Assembly: GCF_026210795.1 (NCBI RefSeq)
Contig: NC_089459.1
Span: 1,674,001-1,738,000, forward strand
Direction of reading: 5' to 3'
Length of the DNA: 64,000 nucleotides
Source: Rhizophagus irregularis
Lineage: Eukaryota; Glomeromycota; Glomeromycetes; Glomerales; Glomeraceae
Shown here: positions 23,009-33,479 of the stretch, one piece after another
How positions within the stretch are numbered: position 1 is the first letter of the stretch
How the letters are laid out: each line of letters begins with the position of its first letter
Notes under the pieces: model-generated
What the model was told of the DNA's origin: nothing
The model's input: only the letters and a program-made list of their open reading frames with translations
Database searches by the model: none
Translations under genes and position numbers: made by a program

Positions 23009-23234
23009 TAGGGATTGGAATCGAAAATCGAATCTTTTCAAGATTTTTCTCATAGACGACCAACCTGACTTTGAATCAGTTTCTAATTTCAGCAAAAATA
23101 ATCAGCACTTGGCCGGCATGAAAAATTACTTTGGAGTCAGGTTAACTTACATATAAAAAATTGCTGAGAATCGATTCTCGAGAATCGATTTTACTATGTT
23201 TTGTCAATTTTCGATTAATCGATTCCAATCCCTA
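23009..23234. mobile_element. Miniature hAT-type element, TAGGGATTGGAATCG ends
   Basis: The 226-bp element has inverted ends TAGGGATTGGAATCGAAAAT and TAGGGATTGGAATCGATTAA. It is flanked by the perfect 8-bp duplication ATTTCAGA (23001-23008, 23235-23242). It contains the palindrome AATCGATTCTCGAGAATCGATT near 23168-23190. No coding capacity. Confidence 0.82.
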
Positions 23235-24045
23235 ATTTCAGATTAGATGAAAAATTTGTTATTTTTTTTTCTTTAATATATACATTTGAAAAAAAGAAAA
23301 ACTAATAGAATATGTATTTCACAGATTGATAGATTAAAGAAGGGCAGAATTATTTTGAAAAATGTCATATATTTAGAAAATAGAAATATGGTTATAAAGT
23401 TTGTAATCATCACTCATATTTATATTACAAAGGTGTAAAAAGATAGTAGAAGAAAATATATAAGCAATATGAATATTCTTGAGTTTACTTACAATTTATA
23501 ATCAAAAAATTCAGTTATGTAATTCTATCTGATCATTTTTCAAGAAAATTGGTTTCAAAAATTATATGATGATTTAATAGTATAGGTTACACTTGTGATG
23601 CAATATAATTGATAATATAATAGATTTGTACAATATATAAATATATTTTTTTTTTAACAATTAATAAAATAAAAATATAATTAGTGCAATTAATTTATCA
23701 GATATTATATTTTTTCATATAGTATCAGTTAAGGAATTGAAGGAATTGTGTATACTAAAATTTCTTGAACAAGTTTCAAATTATCATTGATAAATATATA
23801 GTAATGTTAAAAATAATAACATATATCACAGGAACAAGTAATTGCATGTATTTTTTTGAATTTTCCTGCATATATTTCAAAACTTTATGTATAACAAAAA
23901 AAACCTTCTTATTGATTTTTGTATATAAGTAATGCCAAAGTTTTTTTATTATGATTTTAAGCAGTTCTGTTAATCAGATTTTCATAATGTAATTATATTA
24001 ATGTAATTTTATTCAAAAGTTTATAAAAAATCAATCCTGCAAATT

Positions 24046-24057
24046 ATATAAAAAGGT
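24046..24057 (+). promoter_or_regulatory. Candidate TATA box upstream of small ORF gene
   Basis: The sequence TATATAAAAAGG lies about 125 bp before the ATG at 24179 and is followed by an A-rich leader. Confidence 0.4.
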
Positions 24058-24178
24058 ATATATATCTGGTTAGTGAATTCTTTTATCTGTTTTGTACAAG
24101 AAAAGCAAAAATCAAGCAAAAATTTAACTATTCAGGTCTTATCATTATTTACAGTATATCATCAATATTATTTATTAA

Positions 24179-24495
24179 ATGAACTTATATATTTCACAAA
24201 GTAATAATAAGGTAAGTTGATTTATTATTTAGTTAAATTCTTACTTGAAATATATTATTATAACATTAATTAATTTTCTGCCTCTATAGATGTTTCATAA
24301 TAAAATGTTTATATTACTCTTCTTGTTATATATTGGCATTTTGATCTTTGCCAAGAAATCTTTAACAATCATCATAAGTATAATAGGTATAGTGAAATTA
24401 TTCATATGAATCTTATTATATATAAAGGCATAGCAAAAGTTTTGTGCAGTACATCAAAAAATAATATTTGGTGTAGTATCCAAAAAATTTCTTAA
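24179..24495 (+). CDS. Possible small secreted protein gene (63 aa, 3 exons), unrecognised
   Basis: Exon 1 (24179-24211) ends at a good donor AAG|GTAAGT. Exon 2 (24290-24386) follows a CCTCTATAG acceptor and encodes a strongly hydrophobic segment (MFILLFLLYIGILIFA) like a signal peptide or membrane anchor. A third exon (24434-24495) adds a tail with two cysteines (KVLCSTSKNNIWCSIQK) and a TAA. The second intron would be only 47 bp, short for this window. Without it the frame ends eight codons later at TGA. The TATA-like box and the first intron support transcription. Arbuscular fungi have many small secreted proteins, so an effector-like role is conceivable but purely inferred. The miniature element at 24556-24798 starts 61 bp downstream. 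Confidence 0.35.
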
Positions 24496-24555
24496 AAGCC
24501 AAGGTGAATTGAATATTCTGAAAATAAAACATAACAGTAAGTGTGAATTGGTAAT

Positions 24556-24798
24556 TAAGGTTGCTTGTCTAAACCTCTTCAAAATCCTACGATTAGTTTC
24601 ATCAAAATTTTACTATAGATTTATTATAGTTTTGGCAGAGTTTCAGCAGTTTCGGCATTTATAATAAGTTTTGGCAGTTTTGCTTTTCTCCAAAGTTTTG
24701 CCAGTTTTTTAATATAACTTTAATAAAGTTTTGGCAGAATTTCACTTTTCGGCAAAACGCCATCTTGCCTAAATCCTAGGTTTCGGCAAGCAACCTTA
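24556..24798. mobile_element. Miniature hAT-type element, TAAGGTTGCTTG family, copy 1
   Basis: The 243-bp element has inverted ends TAAGGTTGCTTGTCTAAACC and TAAGGTTGCTTGCCGAAACC. The flanks TTGGTAAT (24548-24555) and TTGGTAAC (24799-24806) match at 7 of 8 positions. The interior repeats TTTTGGCAG words. A second copy, inverted, is at 32641-33070. Confidence 0.82.
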
Positions 24799-25235
24799 TT
24801 GGTAACATTACATTACTTTTTTTATATCAGTTGCAATTTGAAATTATTCAATTTCATGAAAGTTTCCTTGCAGAACTTAGCTAAAATCAAAATTATATAA
24901 TCTGTGTTGATATGAGTGATTTATATTGGTGAGGATCTTGTAAACATAATTTATTTCATATAAAATGGAATCTCATAGTTAGATAGATATGTGATAGAAA
25001 AAATTAGCTATAGTAGATACTACATAATTGTGAGAGAGCAAAGAAATAACTTGATGTTGGGACTTGCATTAAATGGCCTAGGATCCATGTACTCCCTCTC
25101 TCTTTGAAGCATCATACATTTCGTTTGCTACCTTCACTTTAAAAATTAATAAAATTTTGCTTGCTTTGGGCATTGAATTTTTTGAAATACCAGGGTTCCA
25201 TGTATATGCGCAGTGACTAAAGATCAACGTGTAAC

Positions 25236-26420
25236 GTGAGATGTCATAAATCGATCCGTTTTTTTTTTCACAAAAATCGAAATGAGCGCACATTTGGATG
25301 TTTATTTGACGAGACTTCACCTAAAGAATACAGCTTTTTAAGCTTTTATCAGAACAAGAGATTTCACGTTTTTATTCCAAAAGGAAGCCAGCAGGCTCCG
25401 GAAGAATTTAGTTCTCTGGTAAAGGAGGATTCGGAAGAGAAGGAGAGTTATACCAATCGGCTGTTGCAAAACTTTGAAGCAAGTATATTTTCTTTTAAGT
25501 TTACTTTGATAGGCAGTATGAAAGACTTCCAGTAGTCCCGAGAAGGGGTAAAAACTCACACAACTACGGTGGGCATCTTACGTGTTGCCTACCTTATGGT
25601 CTTACGCGTCCGTTGTGGTCTACTAAAATGTAGTATGGAAGAGTTTCAGTAGTCTCCTTTCTTTTATGAGACAAGATTATAACAAATGTATAAAAATGTA
25701 TTATTCTTTAGAATCATCGAAGTAAGAACGCGGAGATCGATCGACTCTGGAATGTAGTTGAACGTGAATCTCTGGAAATAGAGCATGTCAAGGAAACAAA
25801 ACAATTGCAGTTGGACCAGGTCAATAATTTATACTTACTTTGATATTGTTAAATATTATGGCTAATGATTGATCTGAATTGCAGTTGAAAATAGCTCGTG
25901 TTATGACAAAGGGAACTGAAGATGGCGGTGGAAATATTATGAAAAATGTCAATACGGAGCTGGTATGGCAATTTACATGTAACTTTGTTAAAAAAATGAT
26001 CTATTAATTCAACAAACTTTATGGTTTATTCGTAGGTCGAGTCAGCTACTTATCTTAAAAGAAGACGAGATGTTGATTACAAAGAAGATCGAGATGGGTA
26101 CACTACGCCTTGTCCAAACTAGAGGTGCAGCCTTAATGACGTGACGTAACACTTAGTTAAGTCACGTCATAGACGTATATTGGACGTAACTCTAAAAAAT
26201 AAAAATTTTATATGAAAAAAAGTGACGTGACGTAATATTAGTTAAGTCATGTCATAGATGTATGTAGGACGTAACCCTAAAGAAAGCATAAGGCTGCACC
26301 CTTAGTCCAAAGAAACCATGTATTAATGTTTTTGGTCTTGGCAAAAGTGATCAGCGTTACAATTTGAGTTAATATTTCTAACCGATCTCCCAGATATGTT
26401 AAGACATTAACGTGTAAATT
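25236..26420 (+). pseudogene. Unrecognised multi-exon gene, disrupted by a miniature element
   Basis: Three consecutive phase-0 exons are clear: 25712-25819 (EIDRLWNVVERESLEIEHVK, glutamine-rich end), 25885-25962 (IARVMTKGTEDGGGNIMKNV) and from 26036 (SATYLKRRRDVDYKEDRDGY, then TTPCP). At 26120 an element is inserted. Without it and one target duplication, the frame would run on as KKPCINVFGLGKSDQRYN before a stop near 26370. With it, a TAG formed at the junction ends the frame at 26122. Upstream, 25236-25480 is open (FGCLFDETSPKEYSFLSFYQ, RFHVFIPKGS), but no donor/acceptor pair joins it to 25712 in frame. A duplicated GTATG-AA-GA-TT-CAGTAGTC word (25516-25540, 25631-25656) lies between them. 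GC content is higher than in the surroundings. The family is unknown; it may be a captured host gene or a transposon ORF. Confidence 0.5.
26120..26304. mobile_element. Miniature hAT-type element inserted in an exon
   Basis: The 185-bp element has inverted ends TAGAGGTGCAGCCTTA and TAAGGGTGCAGCCTTA. The flanks GTCCAAAC (26112-26119) and GTCCAAAG (26305-26312) agree at 7 of 8 positions. The interior holds two direct copies of a GTGACGTGACGTAA...TTAGTTAAGTCA...GGACGTAAC block. Confidence 0.75.
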
Positions 26421-26958
26421 TATTAGTAAAATAAAAGCTTTTAATGCTATGGCTATAGGTGAATTTCTTGTGTGCAAACTTTTTTTGCGCATAAGTATAT
26501 CTAATAAAATATTTCATTTTGACTATAAACATATTACTGATAGACTTCCAGATAGTCTAATTAAAAGAGCATATCAAGGTCTTTTAAATCACTTTATAAA
26601 CCCTGTTCTATTAGAAATAATTTCTGGGAAGTCTGATCGAATTAAGTCATATCTAAGGCATAAATTAGAAGTTTATGAGAATTTGTTAAATAGGAAATGC
26701 GAATCTATAGCTCAGGAAAAATTACTGTGTCCTTGAAGCTGGCCAGAATGTAATGTATTCCCAGCATCACCAGCTATATATGTTGCAGATAATAGAATCC
26801 AAACCAATAATACTACATGTTATTATAATAAAAGAACTTTTGAAAAATTTATGCAAGACATAGAAAGAGAATATAGAAAGCAAATTAGTGCAAATAAGAA
26901 ATTATGATGTGAAATTGAAGATGCAACTGCAGGTACTGAAAAAAACTGGCATCCATAA
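26370..26958 (+). pseudogene. Decayed ORF of unknown family
   Basis: One frame runs about 195 codons from after a TGA near 26368 to TAA 26956-26958, interrupted only by TGA codons at 26734 and 26905. Visible stretches are SPRYVKTLTCKFISKIKAF, IFHFDYKHITDRLPDSLIKR, SYLRHKLEVYENLLNRKC and TFEKFMQDIEREYRKQI. It directly follows the disrupted gene above in a shifted frame and may be its continuation. I cannot assign a family. Confidence 0.4.
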
Positions 26959-26959
26959 A

Positions 26960-28567
26960 GTCAGATTCTATTTACTAAAAAAAGGTGTATTCCAGCCTTT
27001 TCGTATTCTATGTAGATATTTTAGGGATACTATCAAATCAAAGATAATGAAGTTCTGATCATATAAATAGTTATCAATATCTGCATATATATATAATGCC
27101 AATTATTAGTATATAGGCGAAGAATATAGATTAGTTTATCTAGGGTGACCTATTGAAGAGTATAATATAATTTAATTCTTTCTTTATCAGTCAAAAAAAC
27201 TTTATATTATATAAATTGAACTTATATTTCTTCTTCAGTTAGTATTATATATAGGATATTATCTATTTATCTGGCAATTTTTTATGAATACAAATGTTCA
27301 AACAAATCCATGTCTACATTTGTAGTCTGCAAACTCTATGGAGTGTGAATATAAACAAGCTACTAATCAACCTTAAAAATCTTTTAACTGGAATTAACAA
27401 AAAAAAACAGCTAGCATTAATGCAGACAAAATGTTCTGAACATGAAATTATAGTAAATATGAACCAAACTGTTTGATTTAGGACTATTCAATGTTCATAT
27501 TTATGTTTTATAATAATACTGCTTTCGGTTAAATAAGGAATAATCTTCTTCTAGATTTTCTTTGAATTAGCATATAAGTTCTTGAATATGATTACATATC
27601 TCTTTCCAAAAACAAGGATTTTAGTTTTAAAATTTTATCAGATCCTATTGCCTAAAATATTATATTTTCATGGTATAGTTCTAAACTATTTGCAATAATC
27701 TAGTATGCCGATTTGAGGTATAAATATTTTAGTTCCTTAAAATATTGCTGATAAGTACTAAATTACCATTCAAAATATATTTGGTTTTTTAAAACCTTAC
27801 TTACTTATAATAAAAATTAAATCAATTCAGTTCTAATTTAACAATTCAGACTGAAATATTCAGTTCAATCAAGTTCAGTTTTGAATTATAAATCTAATCT
27901 AAACTGAATTGGATTGAACTGGATTAAATAAATATTTTCACAATAGTTTTATATTAAAACTATTGCAATTGTTTAATTATTAAATAAAAAACATTATGAA
28001 ACGTTTTTTTAATATATTATTATAAAAAAATATTTACGCAATATTTTTTTAATTAATTTAATGAAAAAATGTTTTTTTTAATATATTATTATAAAAAAAA
28101 TGTTTTTGCAACATTTTTATAATAATTTAATAAAAAATGTTTACAAAACATTTTTTTAATTAATTTAATAAAAAATATTGCAAAAACATTTTTTTATAAT
28201 AAATCTCAATCTTTTTATGTAAAACTAAATTATGGTAAAATTACAAATTCTCTAAAAATAATCCTAAAAGAAACTATTCTTTAACGTAAGAATAATTTAT
28301 CTACTTTTCTAATTTTTATTTTCTAAATAAATTTTCTAATTTATCTTTCATTCAATAAATGAATTTCTTACTTCTTTAATATAAGAATCTTATAAAAAAT
28401 ATTTTTTAATCTATTTTCTTATTTCTTATTTCTATTCTTTTATTTCTTATTTCTTATTTCTAAATAAACTATTAATAACTAAATAACTAAAAATATAAAT
28501 ATTAAAATAAATATACTATAAATAATATATTATAAATAACTTGTAAATCCTTTTATCCTTTTTTGGT
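26960..28567. other. AT-rich spacer with AT-palindrome clusters
   Basis: 27830-27930 is rich in TTCAGTT/AACTGAA words in both orientations. 27985-28200 is a cluster of AAAAATGTTT/AAACATTTTT inverted words resembling 58.55-58.75 kb. No gene is seen. Confidence 0.45.
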
Positions 28568-28575
28568 TAATTATT

Positions 28576-28800
28576 AGGACCCCACCTACTACTAAGATAT
28601 GTTACTGGTAGAAATTTCACTTTCATATAAAACCTTACCTTAGGATTTGCTTAAATTCTATTGGTTAATTAACTAAAAAGGAAAAAAATCATAATAATGT
28701 AATATAAAATTTTCTTTTATAGTAGGATCTTCAAAGAGTTTTATATGTAAACCTTACCTTAGGCTACAGGGTGACCTATCTTAATAATAAGCGGGGTCCT
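28576..28800. mobile_element. Miniature element, AGACCC/AGGACC family, copy 2
   Basis: The 225-bp element has inverted ends AGGACCCCACCTACTACTAA and AGGACCCCGCTTATTATTAA. It is flanked by the perfect 8-bp repeat TAATTATT (28568-28575, 28801-28808). Its interior is the reverse complement of the copy at 21161-21386. No ORF. Confidence 0.82.
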
Positions 28801-29098
28801 TAATTATTCTTCTGATTATATGATTACTTTCATATCTAAGATTACAATATTCAAATATTTTAAATTGATTTGAAAGTTCTTCAAATTTTAAAAATCTTTG
28901 CAATTTTAATTTTAAATTTTTATTATAAAAATTATAAATATTATTTTTATATAATTTAAACGATTTAATGTTATTATATAAACAAATTTTTTTGTAAAAT
29001 ATTTAATTAAACAAGTATTAATGTATTATTAAAAAAATACACTATTAATATAATTTAATATATAATTAATTAATTAAAAAGAATTTTAAATTGTACAC

Positions 29099-29275
29099 TA
29101 TACATGCCACCCAAATTATTTTAGACTGCCGTAATTATAAGTAAAATCCCAAATTCAATTATGGCATCCCAAATTATTTTAGCACTTTACATAGTAAATT
29201 ATATATAAACTAAATGAATTACAGCATCCCAAATTATAATTATGACATCCCAAAATAATTTGGGCAGCATGTATA
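29099..29275. mobile_element. Miniature element, TATACATGC family, copy 1
   Basis: The 177-bp element has inverted ends TATACATGCCACCCAAATTA and TATACATGCTGCCCAAATTA. The perfect 8-bp duplication is TTGTACAC (29091-29098, 29276-29283). The word CATCCCAAATTATTTT recurs inside. It lies just outside the left edge of the MULE. Confidence 0.87.
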
Positions 29276-31441
29276 TTGTACACAGATGTTTGAAACCCAT
29301 ATTATTAATCATGTGATATAATAAATTTTTAAAATTTACACAAAGGTTTAAACCCGTATTATTACAAGTCATGTACTGTTTATTTTTGCGTTACATTTTG
29401 TGGCTGTATCGATCACTTTGTTCTTTTCTCTTCTTTTCATTATAAGAATATAAGATGTTTAGTAATAACAATAATACCCATTCTTATAATAACACCTATG
29501 ATAATCAAGAAATTATTTCTTATGATAACACCCATGATTATAATAATATCTGTGATAATATTCTTGACAATAATACTCTATTTTATAATGCCTACAAAAA
29601 TTTTCTTTATGACAACACTCATGAAAGTCTACCACCCACTTATGATAATAATACCTACTATAAAAATCCATCTTATGACGTCTGTTTATCCTATGAGGCT
29701 ATGACACCCTTGAAAATCTATCTTATAATACCTATTTATCTTACGATATACACGAAAATTTTTCTCATAATGTCATCCTAGATTATAATGTCCCCCGCGA
29801 AAATCTAAATAAAAACCTATCTGATTGTAATGAAAATCAATCTAATCAAGTAATAAAATTTTTTTTCTTCTATCATTAATTTCGTCTTCTAATAAGCAAT
29901 CTAATTATTTTGTTTCTAATGTTTATTAATAGGATTATGAAACAAGTGATAATGAAGATGAATTGGTTGAATTTACAGATTCTTTGGAATTGATTGCTGG
30001 ACTAACCTTCAACAGCTGGGACGAATTTAAGAGTTGGATTAATAGATTTGCTTTAAAAGAAGGTTTTAGCTATAAAATCAGATCAAGTGATAAGATTGAA
30101 GGTATGATACGAAGGGTAGCCTATAAATGTATCAAATCAGGTTCAAATACTTCTCAAGTAACTTCTGATCCAACTAAAGACGCAATGCCAGCTCTTCAAA
30201 AACATCATGCCCTTGAAAACTTAATGTTACCTGTCCAAAAACAAGTGGTGTTATAAAAATCAATTCTTTTAATAATGAACATAATCACTCACTTACTTTA
30301 ATAGTTCATGAAATAGGCAAATAGCACCGTGATTTTGAAAATTAACACCTGAAATGCTAGTGGATATTGAAAAGTATGTGATTCAAGGTCGAATGGACTC
30401 AGCATCTATTTATCCTTTACTTAAGCATGACTATTCAGATCAACCTATATATAAAAAGGATTTGTATAACGCGGTCTATCAATTTTGTTAAAAAAATAAC
30501 CCTGAAAATACAGATGCTTTCCAGATGCTTGAACTATTAATGCAATAGAAGGATTCCAATCTACTGTGGATTGTAAAACTTTGGCTAGATCCTGTCTCAA
30601 GAAAACTAAAATCTCTCTTGTGGATATTACCTACACAAAAAGAACTATATAACAAATACAATAATGTTACTATTATTGATACCACCTACAATACAAACAG
30701 ATTTCAAATGATGCTTTGCATTATAGCTATAGTTGATAATAACTACAAGTCACGAATTGTTGCAACTGCTATAATTGATAATGAAACACTAAATACATAC
30801 CGATAATTATTTAATACTATTCTTACTGAAATAGGTATTTCTCCTGGAGTTATTTTTACTGATTCAGATCCTTCTATGATTCAATCGCAATTAAAGAAAT
30901 TTATGTAAATACCAAGCATCTATTGTGCATTTTTCATATTGATTTGAATCCTCAAAAAAAATTCAAGAAAAAATTAAGAAATAAGTTTGAAGAATTTCAC
31001 CATAAGTTCTATATATACAGGAATTCTCTTTGTGAAGACCTATTTGAACTTTGATGGAATCAATTAATTGATCAATATCCAGCAGCAGCAAAGTATTTGT
31101 CTGATACACTTTATATTAATAAAGAGTTTTTGGCAATACCTTGGATTCATAAAAGATTTACTACTGGAGCACAAAGTACACAGAGAATTGAGTCAATCAA
31201 CAGACATATACATGATAAAGTTGATCAAGTCACTTCATTATATGATTTACTACTTAATATCAAAGATCATGTTAGAAATGAAGAACATTTTAAATATTTT
31301 GAACTTGAACGAAATGCCATACCTACAATTGATATGCCAATGCTAAATACAAGATTTTTGGTTTTGTGGATAATGTCATGAAGGTCTTTTTAACGCCTAT
31401 AATGCTTGGAAAATAAAGATCACAAATGAATCAGTCTGTAT

Positions 31442-31631
31442 CACACGTCAAATAACCAAAAACAGGCAAAAAAAATGGCTAGAATTGTATAAACTATTCG
31501 CAAATTTATATAAACTATTTACAAATAGTATAGATTAATTCGCAAATAGCCAAAAACAGCTAAGAATAGCCAAGAATAGCCACTGCTTTTCATGCCATTT
31601 TTTTTGCCAATTTTTAGCATTTTGACTTGTA
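31442..31631. mobile_element. Miniature element with CACACGTCA ends and 3-bp duplication, copy 1
   Basis: The 190-bp element has inverted ends CACACGTCAAATAACCAAAA and TACAAGTCAAAATGCTAAAA, flanked by TAT on both sides. It shares nearly its whole length with the copy at 31785-31982. A 3-bp duplication suggests PIF/Harbinger or CACTA relatives. Interior words AATAGCCAAAAACAGC repeat. Confidence 0.7.
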
Positions 31632-31784
31632 TATGTTATGATATTAATCGAATTACAGAACGGTAAAACTTAATAGATGTAAGTGTTAAAATTTTGGTTC
31701 TATTAGTGTTAATTATAATAATCTTAAACTAATAATCTTCTTATAGGTGGAGATTGATAATGAAGAGATAAGCAATGGAATCAG

Positions 31785-31982
31785 CACACGTCAAATGACC
31801 AAAAACAGGCAAAAAAAATGGTGCGAATTGCATAAACTATTCACAAATTTGTATAAACTATTTACAAATAGTATAGGTTAATTTGTAAATAGCCAAAAAC
31901 AGCCAAAAATAGCCAAAAATAGCCAAAAATAGCCACTGCTTTTCACGTCATTTTTTGCTGATTTTTAGCATTTTGACCTGTG
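31785..31982. mobile_element. Miniature element with CACACGTCA ends and 3-bp duplication, copy 2
   Basis: This 198-bp copy lies in the same orientation as the one at 31442. Its ends are CACACGTCAAATGACCAAAA and CACAGGTCAAAATGCTAAAA, flanked by CAG on both sides (31782-31784, 31983-31985). Both copies sit in the MULE transposase gene, on either side of a presumptive intron that ends TTCTTATAG at about 31745. Confidence 0.75.
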
Positions 31983-32640
31983 CAGGGAACAAGAACAAGA
32001 TATCCAGCAAATTCTTTTCAAATCCTTGATTAAGAATATACCACTAGAAGCAATCCTAGAAGTATGGTTTGTTTGTATGAGCAACTGGAACTCAAGAAAT
32101 TGGTCATTATGTGATTCTGCTTGATGAAGAAACATATTTATGCACTTGCTTTCTCTTGATCAATAAAGGATTAATATGCTAGCATTTTTTTCGAGTTGGT
32201 ATTTATTCTCAACATGTGGCATTTCACATGAATATTATTTCAAGCCAATAGTATCTAGATATCAATATTTAGTTAAATAATCTTTCTCCTATTTCGGTAT
32301 GTGGTACACAAATAGAAGATAGAGTAGGAATGGAAAAAAGTATTACCTTTCAACACTTTTTTTCATTTCGGATTGATTCACATGTTTCCAATTTGGCTAT
32401 AAAATCAACTAAAGCTATTTATGTAAAGTTGTTTGAGTTATCAAAGAAAGCCATTGATTGTGCACTTAAAGCCAATATGCAACATAAGTTGATGAATTTA
32501 CTCAAGTCTTTTATCTATGATACACATAATAAGAATGTTGAAATTCAAGAAAGCTCGAAACGCTTTACTGATATTAATAATCCTACTATTACTAAACATA
32601 AAGGACAACTTTCAAAAAGGTTTAAATCTAGTGTAGAAAC

Positions 32641-33070
32641 TAAGGTTGCTGAAGAAACTAGGAGGGTTTGGAAAGTTAGCGAAATGCCGAAATGGTGAAA
32701 CTTTACTGAAACTATACATGCTGTCCAAATTATTTTGGGATGCCATAATTATAATTTGGAATGCCATAATTCATTCAGTCTATATATAATTTACTATGTA
32801 AAGTGCCAAAATAATTTGGGATGTTATAATTGAATTTGGGATTTTACTTATAATTACGGCAATCCAAAATAATTTGGGTGGCATGTATAACTGAAATTAT
32901 ATGAAAGTCTTATTAAAAAGTTGACGAAACTCTGAAAAAAAATGAAACCTGATGAAACTTATTATAAATGCCAAAACTGCCGAAATCTTGCTGAAACTAT
33001 AATAAAACTATAGTAAAATCTTGAAGAAACTAATCGTAGAATTTTGGAGAGGTTTAGGCAGGCAATCTTA
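32641..33070. mobile_element. Miniature hAT-type element, TAAGGTTGCTTG family, copy 2, itself interrupted
   Basis: The left end is TAAGGTTGCTGAAGAAACTA; the right end is the complement of TAAGATTGCCTGCCTAAACC. The perfect 8-bp duplication is GTAGAAAC (32633-32640, 33071-33078). Removing the element and one duplication rejoins the MULE reading frame (FKSSVET to LGKQVLK). It carries the TATACATGC element at 32713-32889 inside it. Net length without that is about 245 bp, matching the copy at 24556. Confidence 0.85.
32713..32889. mobile_element. Miniature element, TATACATGC family, copy 2 (nested)
   Basis: The 177-bp element is inverted relative to copy 1. The flanks are ACTGAAAC (32705-32712) and ACTGAAAT (32890-32897), 7 of 8 identical. 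It is nested inside the TAAGGTTGCTTG element, which is nested inside the MULE, giving a three-level insertion order. Confidence 0.85.
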
Positions 33071-33479
33071 GTAGAAACTTTAGGAAAACAGGTTTTAAAG
33101 GATAGTACAAAAATTAATATGATAACAGACAACGTTATAGTAGAAGAAGAAACAAATAATACAAAAGGATAAAAATGTGAAAAGTGCAAGCAATATGGAC
33201 ATTATGCGAAGACATGTCAAAATAGTTGTTAGATTATAGCATGTATGCGCACTTTTAATATATAGTATGTATATGCATGTATGTGCATTTAAATTTTATA
33301 ATAAAAATAATAAAAAAAATTTTGCGCACAATGAAAATATTATCATGTGATACATGTTTAAATGCCTGAAAAAATCAATTTTTTATTAATCACGTGATGC
33401 CGTGTTTGAGACACCCATGTACGAATAGAAATTGCCTTAATTAAAATACTCAAAAATTATAATTACTTGAATTTATTAT

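Larger units (their letters stand above)
29455..33232 (+). pseudogene. FAR1/SWIM-type MULE transposase, broken
   Basis: Exon 1 (from 29455) encodes Asn/Tyr/Asp-rich repeats (YDNTHDYNN). An intron at about 29850-29933 follows. Then come a FAR1-like DNA-binding region (FNSWDEFKSWINRFALKEGF at about 30010-30070; after a frameshift CPWKLNVTCPKTSG and NNEHNHSLT), and the catalytic core with D in IIDTTYNTN (about 30672-30698), D in FTDSDPSM (30855-30880) and E in STQRIESIN (about 31176-31201), the DDE pattern of MULEs. A SWIM zinc finger C-T-C...C-x-H is at 32141-32185, its x now a TAG. A zinc knuckle (CEKCKQYGHYAKTC) is at about 33176-33217. Several in-frame stops (for example near 30310, 30490, 30803, 30906) and insertions make it non-functional. 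It would have cut and pasted the element in the nucleus. Confidence 0.8.
29284..33420 (+). mobile_element. Decayed MULE (Mutator-like element) with FAR1, transposase, SWIM and zinc-knuckle parts
   Basis: The left edge (near 29284, GATGTTTGAAACCC then ATCATGTGAT) and right edge (near 33420, read in reverse: GGGTGTCTCAAACAC then ATCACGTGAT) look like diverged inverted termini. I could not identify a target duplication. Inside is one transposase gene with stops and frameshifts. Three or more later insertions lie within it: 31442-31631, 31785-31982, and 32641-33070 with a nested element at 32713-32889. Confidence 0.65.

Noticed and set aside
25078-25320. 80-codon minus-strand ORF
   Set aside because: It overlaps the first block of the plus-strand disrupted gene. 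Its composition is protein-like, but no splice sites or partner exons were found on the minus strand, so I could not choose it over the plus strand.
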